The notes: a model not told the origin generated them from the sequence alone. Shown: positions 49,584 through 61,426, counted from the stretch's first letter. The stretch: DNA of 64,000 nucleotides from Ascaris suum (GCA_013433145.1 CM024175.1:6246516-6310515), one strand, 5' to 3'. Numbers and translations are program-made.

Positions 49584-49775
49584 TTGCATAAAAAAGTTCC
49601 AGAACATGTGCTCGGCATTGACGTTGAGATAAGTCTCGAAATGCGCGACTTTGGTGGCTATTTGCGAATGACGCCGGTGGGCCGCCGATGTGAGACCTTT
49701 CCCAACGTTACAAGCTTCTTTCTTTTGTATGTGATGGTGTTTTACGCAAAGTTTTCATTGCCACCTTTTCAATGA
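49584..49775 (+). other. unidentified 63-codon ORF
   Basis: Reads VPEHVLGIDVEISLEMRD, FGGYLRMTPVGRRCETFP, then a hydrophobic end (FFLLYVMVFYAKFSL) and TGA. It is the most protein-like frame in the 46-53 kb stretch. A further ORF (49772-49966, MNSIDHFYSYSKSKRYAF) overlaps its stop and contains a CATACA|GTAAGT donor. No family is recognised. Confidence 0.25.
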
Positions 49776-51517
49776 ATTCCATTGATCACTTTTATTCATA
49801 CAGTAAGTCAAAGCGGTACGCCTTTTTGACTGCACTAAAATCAAATTACTCTATACCTAACCTGTCAGTAAATTACGAGAAATTGCTTGCTGGAGAAATG
49901 AAAATATCACTTTTTTTTAATTTAAGCATTCTGCATTCCGTTGTGCCCTTTATTTTGCCATTTTAAAAGACTCATAAACCATATGCGCTTTATTTATGTC
50001 TATACTACAATGTTTTCAAGATTACTGAATAATTTACAAATAAACAATTAGTGAAACGAGAATTTGCCTTCAATTAAGTAAGTTTAGCAGCGGTTTCACG
50101 GGTTCTTTCTGTCAAATTCAGAGGAGTTTAGGTCTTCTCGAAATGACGCAAAAACTGGCTTGACGCAATATCTTTGTCATATCAATACAAGTACTATTGC
50201 TCTTCCAAGATGAACGGCTCCTTTACATTTCACCATAAAATCGATGCCTCTAAGTGGATAAAAAATCATGAGGAGTAACAAAGAGAGAACATGAGATCAC
50301 TCCACACAGAGGAAACATCTGTTAAAATCCATTGCTTTATTGTTAATGGATCGACAGGTGAAACAATTAGATAAAGAGCAATGATGCATATGCACAGACA
50401 TGATGTTGCCATGATGCTGATATGCGAGCATTGCAAAAGTCAATCAAAGGAAGTGATTTGCATCATAGTCATTTAAGCAATATCTGCCCAATGCAATATG
50501 CAAAATTCAAAAAAGAAAGTTCCAGTCAGTGTTTTCTTTCAAATTATTTTGTGAGCTTCATCTCGAAAGAGGATAAACAGTAATTCAACATGCAATTAAT
50601 CTTTCCAAATTCCCACTTCTTTAGCTGAATATAAATAATTGCAGATGAGATAAAGTCGCATCGTTGCATATCATCTTTTATTCACTCAGAGGTGGGCATT
50701 GCAATAAGCGAGCATTTAACGTATGCATATCCGAGTGAACTTTCAAAGCGAACTTTTCACCGACATTTGCACTTAATACCGTCGTATTAGTGCCATTGTC
50801 GATGATTCGACGTTTCTAATCGCCCTATTTTTTAAAATATTCGTTGAAACTGCTGAGCCTCCCTAATCTTCGTTTTTAAAATATACATCGGAGCAGCTGA
50901 CTTTTGTGAAGTTATGGTCGCATCATGCAGATACACAGGTGAAACTTCAAACAAGTTTGTGAGCACCGTTTTTATATCAAAAAAAAAATATTTGCAGTTC
51001 GCCAGAATGAAGGATAGATAGTTATGAAGGGAGAATAAATTGGCTGTGACAGCGCAACTGCCAGGGCACAACATTTGTGCTACGAGATGCGACATGCTTA
51101 TGGACTTCATCTACCAATAGTTACAATTTTTGAATGGATTCTGGGAGAAATGGAAATATGCGTCAGTGCATCTCCCCGGAATCCTCGCAGCTGCAATTTT
51201 TCGAAGTTGCGTTTGAGGATATATCTCCAGAATGCCCTATGATGATAATTGTAGATTGTATTTGCTTATGTGAGTGACTGTTTCTTCATTAGCTCGACTT
51301 ATAAGAGGTGCAATGAAACCTATTCCTAAACTTTGCGGCCACTCAATCGAGCTTCGAATCAATGGAAATCACTGCGAGAATCGAAGGTAATCTCACTGAA
51401 TGTGTGGCTAAATTATAAAAATGACGCTGAAATTTGAAACTCACAAGAAAATATTGGTTTGATATAAATGCAACAACTAATAACTACAAACAGTCTTTTG
51501 ACACAGTGAGCCTCAAA

Positions 51518-51563
51518 AGGAGAGAGAGAGAGAAAGAGAAGGAGAGAGAGAAAGAGAGAAAGA
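51518..51563. repeat. GA-rich low-complexity tract
   Basis: AGAGAG units interrupted by AAAG. The Leu/Ser-rich minus-strand ORF over it is an artefact. Confidence 0.9.
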
Positions 51564-51770
51564 TGTAACACTAATTCCAGACGGCGCACACCGCCTATAA
51601 ACAGTACATCCTTTTTAATTACAATTTTAAAAGTATGTCTACAGTAGTGATTAACTGTTGCACTGGTGACCATCGTCAAGAGTATGTCGAATACAAATGC
51701 AAATTTCATGTTGTAAGCAAAGCGATTAATTAATGAATTAAAAGAGACCACTTTAAAAGAGAGCTTACTA

Positions 51771-51806
51771 TGTAGATCATTGATAATTAAATATCATTGA
51801 TCTACA
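51771..51806. repeat. 15-bp inverted repeat, one mismatch
   Basis: TGTAGATCATTGATA and TATCATTGATCTACA flank a 6-nt loop ATTAAA. It lies in gene-poor AT-rich DNA. It could be a small-RNA hairpin, the relic of a TIR element, or chance. Confidence 0.8.
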
Positions 51807-52635
51807 CGGTAAACTACTTAACATTCTTTCAATCCCATTCGAAAAATATTCAATTACTCTTAAATTTAATGCGTTACCAGTTGAAAAACTTCTAGAGTTT
51901 CATTTCAATTCATCGCTTATTTCTCGATATGTATAAAATTTGCATATTAAACGAATGTTTGAAGCATTAAGAAAACAACTATCCGAAACACCAGATAAAT
52001 AGAAACACTATAATTCCAGCTATTTTTTGGCCATCAGAAATTTTTAGTTTTTTAAATCCCTAATTTATGCTTGAGCTTGATAATCCTATCGTACAACTAG
52101 AAGTAGATTAATGTCTATGAGCATATTATGTGATCAGCTGTAATATGTGTTCATCTCGTTTATCTGTAATTAAACTTTCAATTATTTAGCACAACAGCGT
52201 CAGTTTCTTCTTCCATCTTTTTTCCCCTCATACACATTTTGTGATATAATAACTTTGTCCCTCAAGGCAACTGATAATTGCATCGACTCAATTAAGAATT
52301 GTTGACACAATTCATACATCCTTGCGATTTTAATTCAACGAGAAAATACTGATCGAATTATTTTTAAATAAATGCAGAGTAGAACTTGTTTAACTGAAGC
52401 CGCATCAATGAGATGGCAGTTAAATATGATTGCACTCGAGAACATCGGAAATCACACTCATTCAACAAAATAGAAACTTAAGAGCCAAGTGGAAATGCGT
52501 GATTACAAGCTTCGGGTTTTTTCTTTTTTTAATAAAGGAGTGCTTGATCTATAACTAGTGATATATTGATGAGTGCTTTTCCACGAAATACTATGCTAAA
52601 AAATGTTGAATGTTTTCTCATAGATTAAGCTTGAT

Positions 52636-52798
52636 GAAATGGTTTTCGTTTGCTTCAAAATCGAATCGATTTCAGCTCTCCTCTGAAATCTGTCAACCAG
52701 TGCTGTCTTCAAATTATTCCGTTAGAGAATCGATGTTTGAGATAAGTTTGTCTGTTTTTTTTGTTGAAAAATTGTTTTAAAAATCAAGTTCCTCTCTT
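52636..52798. repeat. diverged direct repeat, copy 1
   Basis: Shares long blocks with 53296-53439: GGTTTTCGTTTGC, GATTTCAGCTCTCCTCTG, AAATCT, TTTTTTGTT and AAGTTCCTCTCT in the same order. The copies start 660 bp apart. Confidence 0.85.
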
Positions 52799-53295
52799 AT
52801 GTGGCTTCTGCTTTTTGCGGTTTTTCTTGGAATGATAAATCTCCTTGACAGATATCCTCCCAGGCAATTTCCCGTCCCTTTTTTCCTGTACTCCTTCCTC
52901 CTTCCATATGCGTTTTACTATTATTTTAATTTCGAAGGGTTGGCTAAGTGAATCAAAAAGCTATTTCTTTCATATAGAGACCTCAGTTCAATCCCTTTAG
53001 TATGCATTGTTTTATATGAAGTAATTAGGATTTAAAAAGTCAGAGTGAAAGTGATGTAGAGTCGAGGAATTTAACTTGGAAGGTTTGATGAAAGTTGAGA
53101 ATATCGCTTATCGGATATGGTAGGGAATCATTAATCGCAGAAACTCATCGATGATGTAATGCACTCGAAGTGAAATGAAATCACTAAATCAAATGTGGCT
53201 TAGAATTAGACTGCATAAAATTAGCGCATTACATTCGTAATAGAAATGTTTGCAAAAAATTTTATTATGAATGAGTGAAGCTCATAGAATAATAA

Positions 53296-53439
53296 CGAAT
53301 GGTTTTCGTTTGCATCAAAACTGAACCGATTTCAGCTCTCCTCTGAAATCTCTCAACTAGTGATATTTTCAAATTGTTCCGTCAGAGAGTTGATTTTTGA
53401 GATAACTTCGTGTATTTTTTGTTATTAAGTTCCTCTCTA
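53296..53439. repeat. diverged direct repeat, copy 2
   Basis: Second copy of the 52636 unit. It carries substitutions and lacks about 20 bp near its 3' end (between TTTTTTGTT and AAGTTCC). Confidence 0.85.
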
Positions 53440-53795
53440 CTGTCCCCTCCTCCACGCCCAACCCCATTTAAAATTTTAGAACTTTCCCCTAACGCACTTA
53501 CAAACGAAGCATTATTTTTTAGTTTTTATGTGAATTCGTTTTTTCAATGCTGTCGTCGATGTCCAACACATTTAGCGGATGACCGCTCGAATACTGTATC
53601 GCGAGGAAAGTGCTGAGTAAAGAGATACGGGCAGAGAGTCAAGTGACTTCAAGAATTCGGGAGTCCCACACTTAAGGAAAAAAGGTCGTCTCGCAAACTG
53701 TAAAGGCTGCAAGAGCTCCGCAGACTGATGGAAAACCCTGTAGGCATACCATCCGAATGCGTGAAATAATCCATTTATTGATGTTTAGGTGGCTG

Positions 53796-54159
53796 TCACT
53801 CAATGTGCTCTTTCTTCTTGAAAGTCAGTTGAGGGGTCGATTCAAGACTGAGATACGGGATCGAAGACGTACATATGATAACAATGCCAGCTGATTTACC
53901 ACCTGAGGGGTTTGTATGTAAGTGTACGCGTGTGCATGTTTGATGTTGACGATGTCGGTTGTCTATAGTCTCACCGGGACGGACAACCCCACAGATTGTT
54001 GCTGAAATATGTGAGGATGACAGACGACGAGAGTGTCTCGGCCCAGACAGTGTCAGAGATGCAGTGTAGAACGACGAGACATGTTTGTGTTGCGTGCAGC
54101 ATTGCGTTGAATGCGTTCCTCTTTCGCTTGTGTGCAAGCAAGCCCACGTCATGCATCAT
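53796..54159 (-). CDS. two-exon small gene, about 78 aa
   Basis: Exon 1 (54159-53975) starts at the ATG pair (MMHDVGLLAHKRKRN), contains TVWAETLSSSVILTYF, and ends at CCG|GTGAGACT. Intron 1 (127 nt) ends in a good acceptor (CGATCCCGTATCTCAG). Exon 2 (53847-53796) joins in phase and reads LESTPQLTFKKKEHIE then TGA. Without splicing, exon 1 would stop at the TGA inside the donor. The context -3 base is A/G-rich (AAGATG). No homolog is recognised. Another frame of 118 codons is open across the same DNA on this strand and shares the last exon. Confidence 0.35.
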
Positions 54160-54199
54160 CTTACAACTTGTGTCTACTCAGTTCTCCTGTTTTCTTTCA

Positions 54200-54409
54200 C
54201 TAAGAATTAAAAGTTGATGTATATATCGATGAACTTCTCTCTATGACTTCCAACAATTTTCGTCCATTTACCACAGTCTTCTTTATCGGTTTTTTTCGAT
54301 CCTCATCCAGCCGGTAAGTCCCAGGATTACAAAAAATTGGAATTAAAGAGAAACGAAGTAGAAAAACAAGTGCAGCACATAATTCTGCACGAAACGTGCA
54401 AGTGAGCAT
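54200..54409 (-). CDS. possible secreted small peptide, 69 aa
   Basis: ATG at 54409 gives MLTCTFRAELCAALVFLL, then RFSLIPIFCNPGTYRLDE, then a Lys/Arg-rich part with dibasic sites (DRKKPIKKTVVNGRKLLE) and a Ser-rich tail to TAG. The N-terminal layout (short polar head, about 16 hydrophobic residues, then CNPG) is what a signal peptide looks like. KK and GRK sites could be processing sites. It lies about 40 nt upstream of the 54159-53796 gene on the same strand. An AAGACTGTG|GTAAATGG site could be a donor, which would change the C-terminus. No neuropeptide family is recognised. Confidence 0.3.
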   Translation of the reverse strand: MLTCTFRAELCAALVFLLRFSLIPIFCNPGTYRLDEDRKKPIKKTVVNGRKLLEVIERSSSIYTSTFNS

Positions 54410-55660
54410 CCATTTTCTATTTTGCACTCTCTTTATCGAATGCTATAGAACTCGTTGCCATCACAGCTTCGCGAGTCCGTGCGAAACGCATCGTTCTTTT
54501 CTCCTCTCGACTTTTTTTCCTTACCGAACAGCGATGTTTTTTTTTTCATTTTATTTGCGATCTAGTTGCGTTCCCACTGCACCAACACTACTCGTTGTGT
54601 TCATCTGTTGTAGGAGTGAGTGCTGGAAAAGTGATTGTTCCTTTTCGTTCTCTGTTCCTATTCCTATGTCTATCAACTACAACTCGCTGGTGACTCACCG
54701 CCTCATTTAATTTCAGAGATTTATTGTCATTTTATTAAGTGGATTTGTCTGTATGAATAAACTCAGTCATGATTGGGTAATGTTGATGGGAAAGCTCATA
54801 TAGTAAGGAAAAAGCGATTACAATTTGAAATTCATCGGGTTTCTTCTAAGGGACAGAGTAGATTACGTTTATGCACTTCTCTGCAAGACACTCATGAACT
54901 TTTAGATTTTTTTGCGGGTTTTTTTTTTCTGCAGTCATACCTGTGGGAATGTTTTGCCATAATACCTTCGTTCCTTATTCCCATGCGAGCGATTGCTTAT
55001 AGAAAGCATTGTTTTGTCTTCAGAGATACGTGCCTAACGGTGTAAACGCTTGAAGCACTTGTCTCGTTTATTGCATGCACTTTATTCATCTCTCTTTCCT
55101 AACTTCAACTTGCTACTTACGTGGTAGTATTTCTGCGACCGTTTATGACGTGTGAAGAACGTCACCGAAGCAACGAACTGATTTATTACGAGTAACAACA
55201 ACCCGCGACGATATGAAGCGCATAGTGTTTAGCAGGCAAGACCACAGCCTATTTACGTCCTCCGCTACAGCTCAATAAGGCAAATCCTGATCCATATAGG
55301 GGAGAGATCACATCAAGATCAACAAAGAGGTGAGCAAAATAACTTCTGACACAAAATGAAGATCACCATGATCACAAAGATCACAAGAACTCGTTTGGTC
55401 GTAATAAATCACTCGTTAGTAATTTCCGTTTTGAAACTCTAGCTTATGTAGATGAAGTATTATGGTGATTTCTCAATTGTTCCATTCTCGCTTCTCGACA
55501 ATTGCCGTTCTTCACAAAATTAAACGACTCATTAGCGAGGAGCAGTATACGAGTAAGGATAATTTGGTTTAATTTCTGATAAAAGCAGTCGAGTTTTCCA
55601 TTGAACCGCCGAATTTAATAAGAGGGAAGGAAATTCGATGAGAGCGAAGAAGAAGGTTGT

Positions 55661-55915
55661 TTACTCGTATTTCTCGCTTGCAAAAATAAAAACGAGCCAA
55701 GCGTCGCATCGAGCCTGATAATATTTCAGAACATTTTTGCTATGCTCGCTGTGCCTTCTTTTCGGTTGGCTCGTTTTTTTCTCCATCTGCTTGGTTGCTT
55801 GGCCATTAAGTCCATCGATCTCATTGCATATGCAAATTCGGTTGGCTGAGCAGTTGTTTCGACGCTGCTTAAGTGCGCAGATAAGAGCATCGGTTATTGC
55901 TGTATTGATAATCAT
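55661..55915 (-). CDS. unidentified 84-aa ORF with ATG
   Basis: The frame begins MIINTAITDALICALKQR and ends with a Trp/Phe-rich tail (DAWLVFIFASEKYE) before TAA. The central part is basic (QMEKKTSQPKRRHSEHSK). The amino-acid mix is protein-like, whereas the antisense frame is Leu/Phe/Cys-rich. No splice signals or domain are recognised. Confidence 0.3.
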   Translation of the reverse strand: MIINTAITDALICALKQRRNNCSANRICICNEIDGLNGQATKQMEKKTSQPKRRHSEHSKNVLKYYQARCDAWLVFIFASEKYE

Positions 55916-55949
55916 ATCTCCATTGTTTTATTTCTGGTATTAGGGGATC

Positions 55950-58150
55950 CAAAAACGACAACTTAACCTTATTAGTCCGCCTATTTTTTTCTTAGTGCCT
56001 ACTTGCAGGGTTGAAGAAGAATTTCTGCATTTCACTTTCTCTGCCTTATTTCTGCCTTCCAAAATTTATACTCACCTTTATTGCGACTGTCATTGCTCTT
56101 CGACCGGTCGAACATGCTCAAATTGTACCTTTCAACTTGGAACGCTACGTAAAGTGTGACCGAGCTTTTCTACCTCGTCTTATAAAATTTGGCGTTTTCA
56201 AGTTTTATGCCCAAAAAAAACTTTTACTGTTGTAAATTTTATCTTTCTATCATATCTTTAAAGATTTTCTTAACATGCAGATCGTAGCGAGGAAATTCCC
56301 AACGCATTATTGGAAGCGCCAAATTCAAATGCATCAATGCGGTAGTGACTCGCGCATTTCAGTTGGTTATTTTACCGCAGTTTTCGACCGATGATGTGAA
56401 AATGCATTCATTTACCACATTTGGGCAGTCCACCTGGAAGTAATGCTTACTGCAATATTTTTCATCGGAAAACCTCTTCAAAAAGTCGCTATGAATTGCG
56501 AACGATGGAAATTCATTATGAACTCCTGCGTAAGCCCTCATTTCGACTTACTCTTTTCTTTTTATTTATTGCGCACTTACTGTATAATTCAAAATTTTTA
56601 TTCGTTGTTTCAAAAACTATGTATTTTTTTATATTTAACAAATTTATATAAGTTTACATTTATCCTTTACACGTTCCAAAATATATTCAGATATATGCAT
56701 ATATATATTTCATCCGTTGCAATAGTTACATTTTTTTAAAATGAGTGGAGTTGATTTGTTGGAATTCATCGGTTGCAATCCACTCGATGTGATCACTTCA
56801 AATTTTTTCCTTTCAACTTATCAACTTTCAGGGAAGCAATGAAAACTCCAAAGTGTTGTTTTTTTTTCTTTTTGGTTGATGTACATCAACTCAGGGAATT
56901 AATGTTTAAAAAATCTTACCTAAACTTCTATGACAGTGCAATCCATTTTCACGCCAAAACGTCCTATTAATCGCTTCATCGTTTTTTTTTGGGTATTTGT
57001 ATAACCTCGCAGGTAATCCCATATTGTGCCAAAGTGCTTGCGCATAACTTTTATCCTTACCTTGAACACGCTATCAACCTGAACTCCAGTGAAGCATTAT
57101 AAACATTGACTGAATATCTTATCATGCATAGCAATTTTATCGGTTTGTTGCGTGAAATGTGAATATTATGATTGCGTTACAGAACTATGCAATTCGTTCG
57201 CTACTTCCCTTGTGTCTTTTAATTGATTTTCATTTATTTTTCTCAGTTTTACTCAGCAAAAGCACTTCATTGCTACAGTCTTATCCGTGTATGAATGTGT
57301 CCGTCAGTGGGGTAGTTTCAACTCGATAGCGATTGCAGCTCGAGTTATGAACAGAAGAAATTAAGTGAATGCAGCACATATCATTGGTTAATATTCTCTG
57401 TCTTATTCAGCGTTGATCCATCAAAGAATTTTAGGATGGAAATAAATTCGCATTTATTTTCTATTAGCTCTTTTCTTTCACATCATGTCAGTATATTTGT
57501 AATCAATCATTTTGAAGAAGGTTTACACGAATAATCGAGTATTGTTTAACATTTTAATTATTTTTTAGCGACAAATGCATATTGGCCAATGAAGAGAGAA
57601 GAAAACAACAAAAGCACACATTTGGGCAAATCCTCTGCTGCGCTTAACTACCTGGCAATTTTTTTCTCAGTACTATTCTATGTTTGATAAATTTATCTTT
57701 CGATCTTAGAAAAACGATACATTTGTATGATGAAAAAAAATGTTACGACGAGTTTTGTAGTTTTAATTTTGTCTTTTTTCTTTTAACCCCTCCGAGTATG
57801 TCAAAAAAGTTAGCCGCTGAGTATGCATATGCTCACTTTTATAGTATATTGAAAGAGTGACCGCAAAAAATTTTAGTTGAAATTTTAGTTTTCACCTCAA
57901 TTTATCTATTTTGTTTCGATTCTTATAGTTGTGAATTTTATTATGCCTACTGCTTATTAAAGCCATGCCATGCGTTTCTTATCCTGCATCAGTGCTAGCT
58001 AATGTTACATACAGTAATTGCTATATCTCCCAATCTGTAGTAATGGAATCAAATTTCTTATGTATTTCTTCGAGGTAAAGCTTGAGCGGAAAGGATTTAT
58101 CGAGTGAGCAGAGGAAAGCTATTTCTGTCATGAAAAAAAAAAATTCGTGA
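55950..58150. other. gene-poor AT-rich stretch
   Basis: Two overlapping Phe/Leu-rich frames at 56421-56739 look like chance. No splice-bounded coding frame was found. Confidence 0.45.
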
Positions 58151-58693
58151 CAAAAAAAGGAGCTAAGAGAGAGGTCGGGGGAGGGAGGGGGGGGGGGTGA
58201 AAAGAAATGATAGAAAGCTTGAACTTAATGCCTTTCTTTCTTGCTTTGTCAAAATATTCCACTGTAAATATTCACTGCTTCGACAATGCTTCGTCATCGA
58301 TTTTGCAACCCTTAAAAGAATTAATAAAAAGTTTTTCATTGTAAATTCTAGCAAAAGAGGCACTCTTCGAATCGAGTTGCCTTGTTTGCAAAACTTATTT
58401 CATTAAATGCAACATTCATATGGGTGTTCACTTTGAATATCATCACTTCCTGACTCATGTGATTGCGCAGACATCTCTCGTGTAGCTCTTCTCGCTTTCC
58501 TAACAAATCGGTTTATTCATAGAAGTGTGTGCTGCAACATGCTCGTCTCTTTGATATATTGGCGTTATCGGACTTAAAAAAACATTCGATTGTAAAAATG
58601 CGCAACACATGTCGAATACATCATCAATTTTCATGTTATTTTTAAACTTCCCAACAGAAACATTCAACATTTCCCAAACGTTGTGAAGTACAA

Positions 58694-59215
58694 CCAGATG
58701 GTCAGATAGTCTAGCGATTAGTTGCCCGTTGACGATTCATTACTGATCGTTCACATCCTCGACGGCATCTCGAGAGAGAGAATGAGATGAGAGAGGCGAG
58801 CCACTCTCCTCCAGCAGAAATATCTTATCACGACTACGGTGAATTCTTAGTAAAAGCGGTTTCAGCTAGGTTTCTTTCCGTAAGGCAACCACTTGTCTAT
58901 CGTATGATCGAAACTGCTCGACAAGCAGTGACATCTCGGGGATAAACACTAGCGAGGTTCAGCCCTATATACACTTTGGAATGACCCCGATCAATGCTTC
59001 CCTGCGAAAGGCTGGGCTACGCTGCTCAGCCTTTCGCAAAAGGACTATCACTGCTAGTAGTAATGCCGTTCCTGTCGTATGGCTCGTAGGAGTTGTGGGC
59101 GCAATTCCGGGATAGGACGACGGATGCAGTCACCTACTCCTCTTACGGATGAGTATCTGCATTCCTCGTCCGCTCCATCCCTTACCCTCTCAAACAGCGG
59201 GAACATTAATAGCAC
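58694..59215 (+). mobile_element. tRNA-derived SINE with long GC-rich tail
   Basis: The head 58694-58766 has AGATGGTCAGATAGTCTAGC (A-box region) and GATCGTTCACATCCTC, which is a mutated B box. A GC-richer body follows, including a 12-bp hairpin at 59003-59038 and TGTGGGCGCAATTCCGGG. The edges are estimated from the return to AT-rich DNA. Confidence 0.5.
59003..59038. repeat. 12-bp perfect inverted repeat
   Basis: Arms TGCGAAAGGCTG and CAGCCTTTCGCA flank a 12-nt loop. It lies inside the SINE tail and would form a stable RNA hairpin. Confidence 0.8.
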
Positions 59216-59477
59216 AGAAACGTAATAAAATCCATATTATATTAAAAGCGCAGAAACGTTTAATCGCTAATTGTTGTACCAAATAATAAGTGAAATCTGA
59301 AAACGGTAAAATGCTTGAAATAAATGTCTGAGTTTCAAAATCCAGACTTATTCCTTCCGCAATTTGTAAGCTTTTGGATTCTTTGCAGCTGAAAAGGTTG
59401 CAAGCACTTTGACCACGTTGACTTATGAATAAATTAATTTGTGTAATTATTATTTGAACGTCGATTAGTGAAACATT

Positions 59478-59586
59478 TTAAGAAATGCGTCGGAAATTTT
59501 TTTCTTCGTATAACTGTTGCAATGCCTCGATTTGAGGTTTAATTGCGATCCTCGCGAGATTGTTTGTGACTTGTTGGTGGTTAGAC
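59478..59586 (-). CDS. terminal exon of a minus-strand gene
   Basis: A very strong acceptor (TTTCTTTTCCTCTTTCGCCTCCCTCCAG is the run; 59614-59587) opens this exon. In one frame it reads SNHQQVTNNLARIAIK then PQIEALQQLYEEKNFRR and IS, then TAA. That is a helix-like, charge-balanced sequence of 35 aa. A second frame is open for 40 codons. The needed phase (two bases from the previous exon) would be met by an AG|GTAAAA donor in the coding-like block at 60.09 kb. No domain is recognised. Confidence 0.38.
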
Positions 59587-59984
59587 CTGGAGGGAGGCGA
59601 AAGAGGAAAAGAAATTCACCGCCTCTTCCCTCTCTCCTCGCCCCCACCTTCCTGTCCTTATGACTGTTGTTGCGTTAAGCCAGGAATGAATCGGACGTGC
59701 AGAAGTTCGTCAATAGCGAGCGCAATGAGCATAGTGTGGCGTGCAGCAATGCGTCGCTAGTGTTTTTTATTTTGCGTCGGCGACAGCGCAGGGTTACTCT
59801 GGGCTCTTAGCAGCGATGTGATATTGTGTGCCTTCTTATGCACATCGTGCACCCCACTAGACCATCATTGATTTTTCACCGAATGCAAATACAACACATA
59901 CACAATTCAACATTCTTCATTTCACACATATTTCAGTGATACTAATATCGCAAATATATTAGAACGTGGTTTTTCCAATTTCTT

Positions 59985-60033
59985 TGGGAGGCAGGGGGGA
60001 GGGGGGGAGGGGAGGGAAGGGAAGAGGGAAGGC
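59985..60033 (+). repeat. G-rich polypurine tract, G-quadruplex motif
   Basis: Several runs of three or more G separated by single A residues, fitting the G3+N1-7 pattern. Similar tracts occur at 58178-58199, 18562-18581 and 63271-63294. Confidence 0.75.
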
Positions 60034-60069
60034 AGTTATAACATGTCGTGTGTCCTCTTACCGATCATG

Positions 60070-60290
60070 GCTTTTACCTTCCTCTGTGTCCACGGGTTAG
60101 GTCGTATCGCTGCGTTGGCCATAATTGGCAGGTACCTCTGAGTGCAACTGCAGATCTCCGTCGTTGAAGGTGGCTAGCATTAAAGTTTTTGAACTGTCCA
60201 ATCCGGATAAGAGGGCTTAAATTGTCATCTTTCCCACCTTTCAAAGTAACATTCCTCCAAAGAAATTTGTCCAGATTTTTAAAATAATGA
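60070..60290 (-). other. coding-like block, candidate internal exon(s)
   Basis: On the minus strand this stretch is open for about 72 codons in one frame (KNLDKFLWRNVTLKGG, IRIGQFKNFNASHLQRRR). A shorter frame contains RYLPIMANAAIRPNPWTQ. Two good donors, AAG|GTAAAA and CG|GTAAGAG, lie at its 3' end. The first would join in phase with the terminal exon at 59586. I could not decide which frame is used. Confidence 0.25.
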
Positions 60291-61426
60291 TTTCATTTTC
60301 CCTTTGCTGAATAGGGCTAACAAAAAGTTTTCCACATAAGGATTAGGCCAAAGTTTCATTGAGTTCAGAAAGCTGCAGTTGCTGATGGCAGCAAGCAGTT
60401 TCAGGTGCCATACGCCCTCCTTACATATTAGCCACATACTCCTACCAACAAGTAATGAGCTTAAAGAGATCACTCGTGAAAATTATTGGCATTCGGCGCA
60501 CCCAAAATTTTACATCCTTCATATTGTAATACTTGGAATCAGCGGAAACCAGATACCTTAAACGAAGCGATTTTACTGTCCAACACTAGTCGTGGTCCAC
60601 TTTCTTCAGGGACACCGAAACTTTCCCGTAGAATTATTCAGTGAATACGGATTTCGTTTGTCTGCTTATCCATAACATTATATGAACCAAGCCTTAACAT
60701 AAATTTTTTTCTGTGGATAAACTGTTAAAGATATTAATAAAGAAAATGAATGTTGGAAAGTAGGCAGGTGATTCACAGAGTGCTCATCTATTTCTTTCTC
60801 ATTTCTGCTATTCGCTGTGATTGTTCGCTAACAGAAGTAATTTTTTATTTATTGAGGGAAATCCGATTTGATTAGGAATAATTGCTACAAACTCGGCATT
60901 AACCTTTTTTGAACGGATGTTAACATATTTATATGTCATCGTCTAATGATAGTTTGGCAGGAAATCGATTATTGACCTGCCGAAATATGTGTGAATTTGG
61001 ATAATTTTTTTTCTCAAAAATAAAACGAGAATCCGAACCTCAGAAGAACAGCAGAGTACCGAAACCTGAATTCTACAGCGGCCCGGGGACACACACAGAT
61101 CTGAACAGCAAAACTTGTACAGTGCCGCGATTCTAAGAGAACTTTAAAGCTACGGGAGTGGAACTCTTCACGCCCTATCACATTGAAGAAGTTCACTCTT
61201 CTCCATTTTCGATTAATAGAAAAACATACTTTTTGCACTGACAGTGCGATTAATTAAAACATGCATGAGTTTGGGAAGTTTCTCGGCTACTTCTGATATG
61301 ATATAGGAGACGTTATGAGATAAAATTTCACTAATTTTGCGCTCATTCCCGAAGACATCCTTCTAAACAAATGGCGTAGACGGCTGCAAGCAAGTATTTA
61401 TAATCGATACTGCGAAGGTAGTGATG

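Larger units (their letters stand above)
49980..53400. other. gene-poor stretch with duplications
   Basis: Contains the GA tract, the 15-bp hairpin and the 660-bp-spaced direct repeats. The minus ORFs at 50832-51110 and 51413-51751 look compositional. Confidence 0.45.

Noticed and set aside
53410..53616. Pro/Leu-rich plus-strand ORF
   Set aside because: Driven by a CCTCCTCC tract; it overlaps the second copy of the direct repeat and has no splice support.
55156..55278. Plus-strand 40-codon piece (VTTTRDDMKRIVFSRQDH)
   Set aside because: Protein-like but too short, with no acceptor or donor.
60279..60473. Minus ORF LLVGRSMWLICKEGVWHLK
   Set aside because: Plausible words, but no acceptor or donor in frame and it abuts another frame of the same strand. 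Kept out for lack of support.
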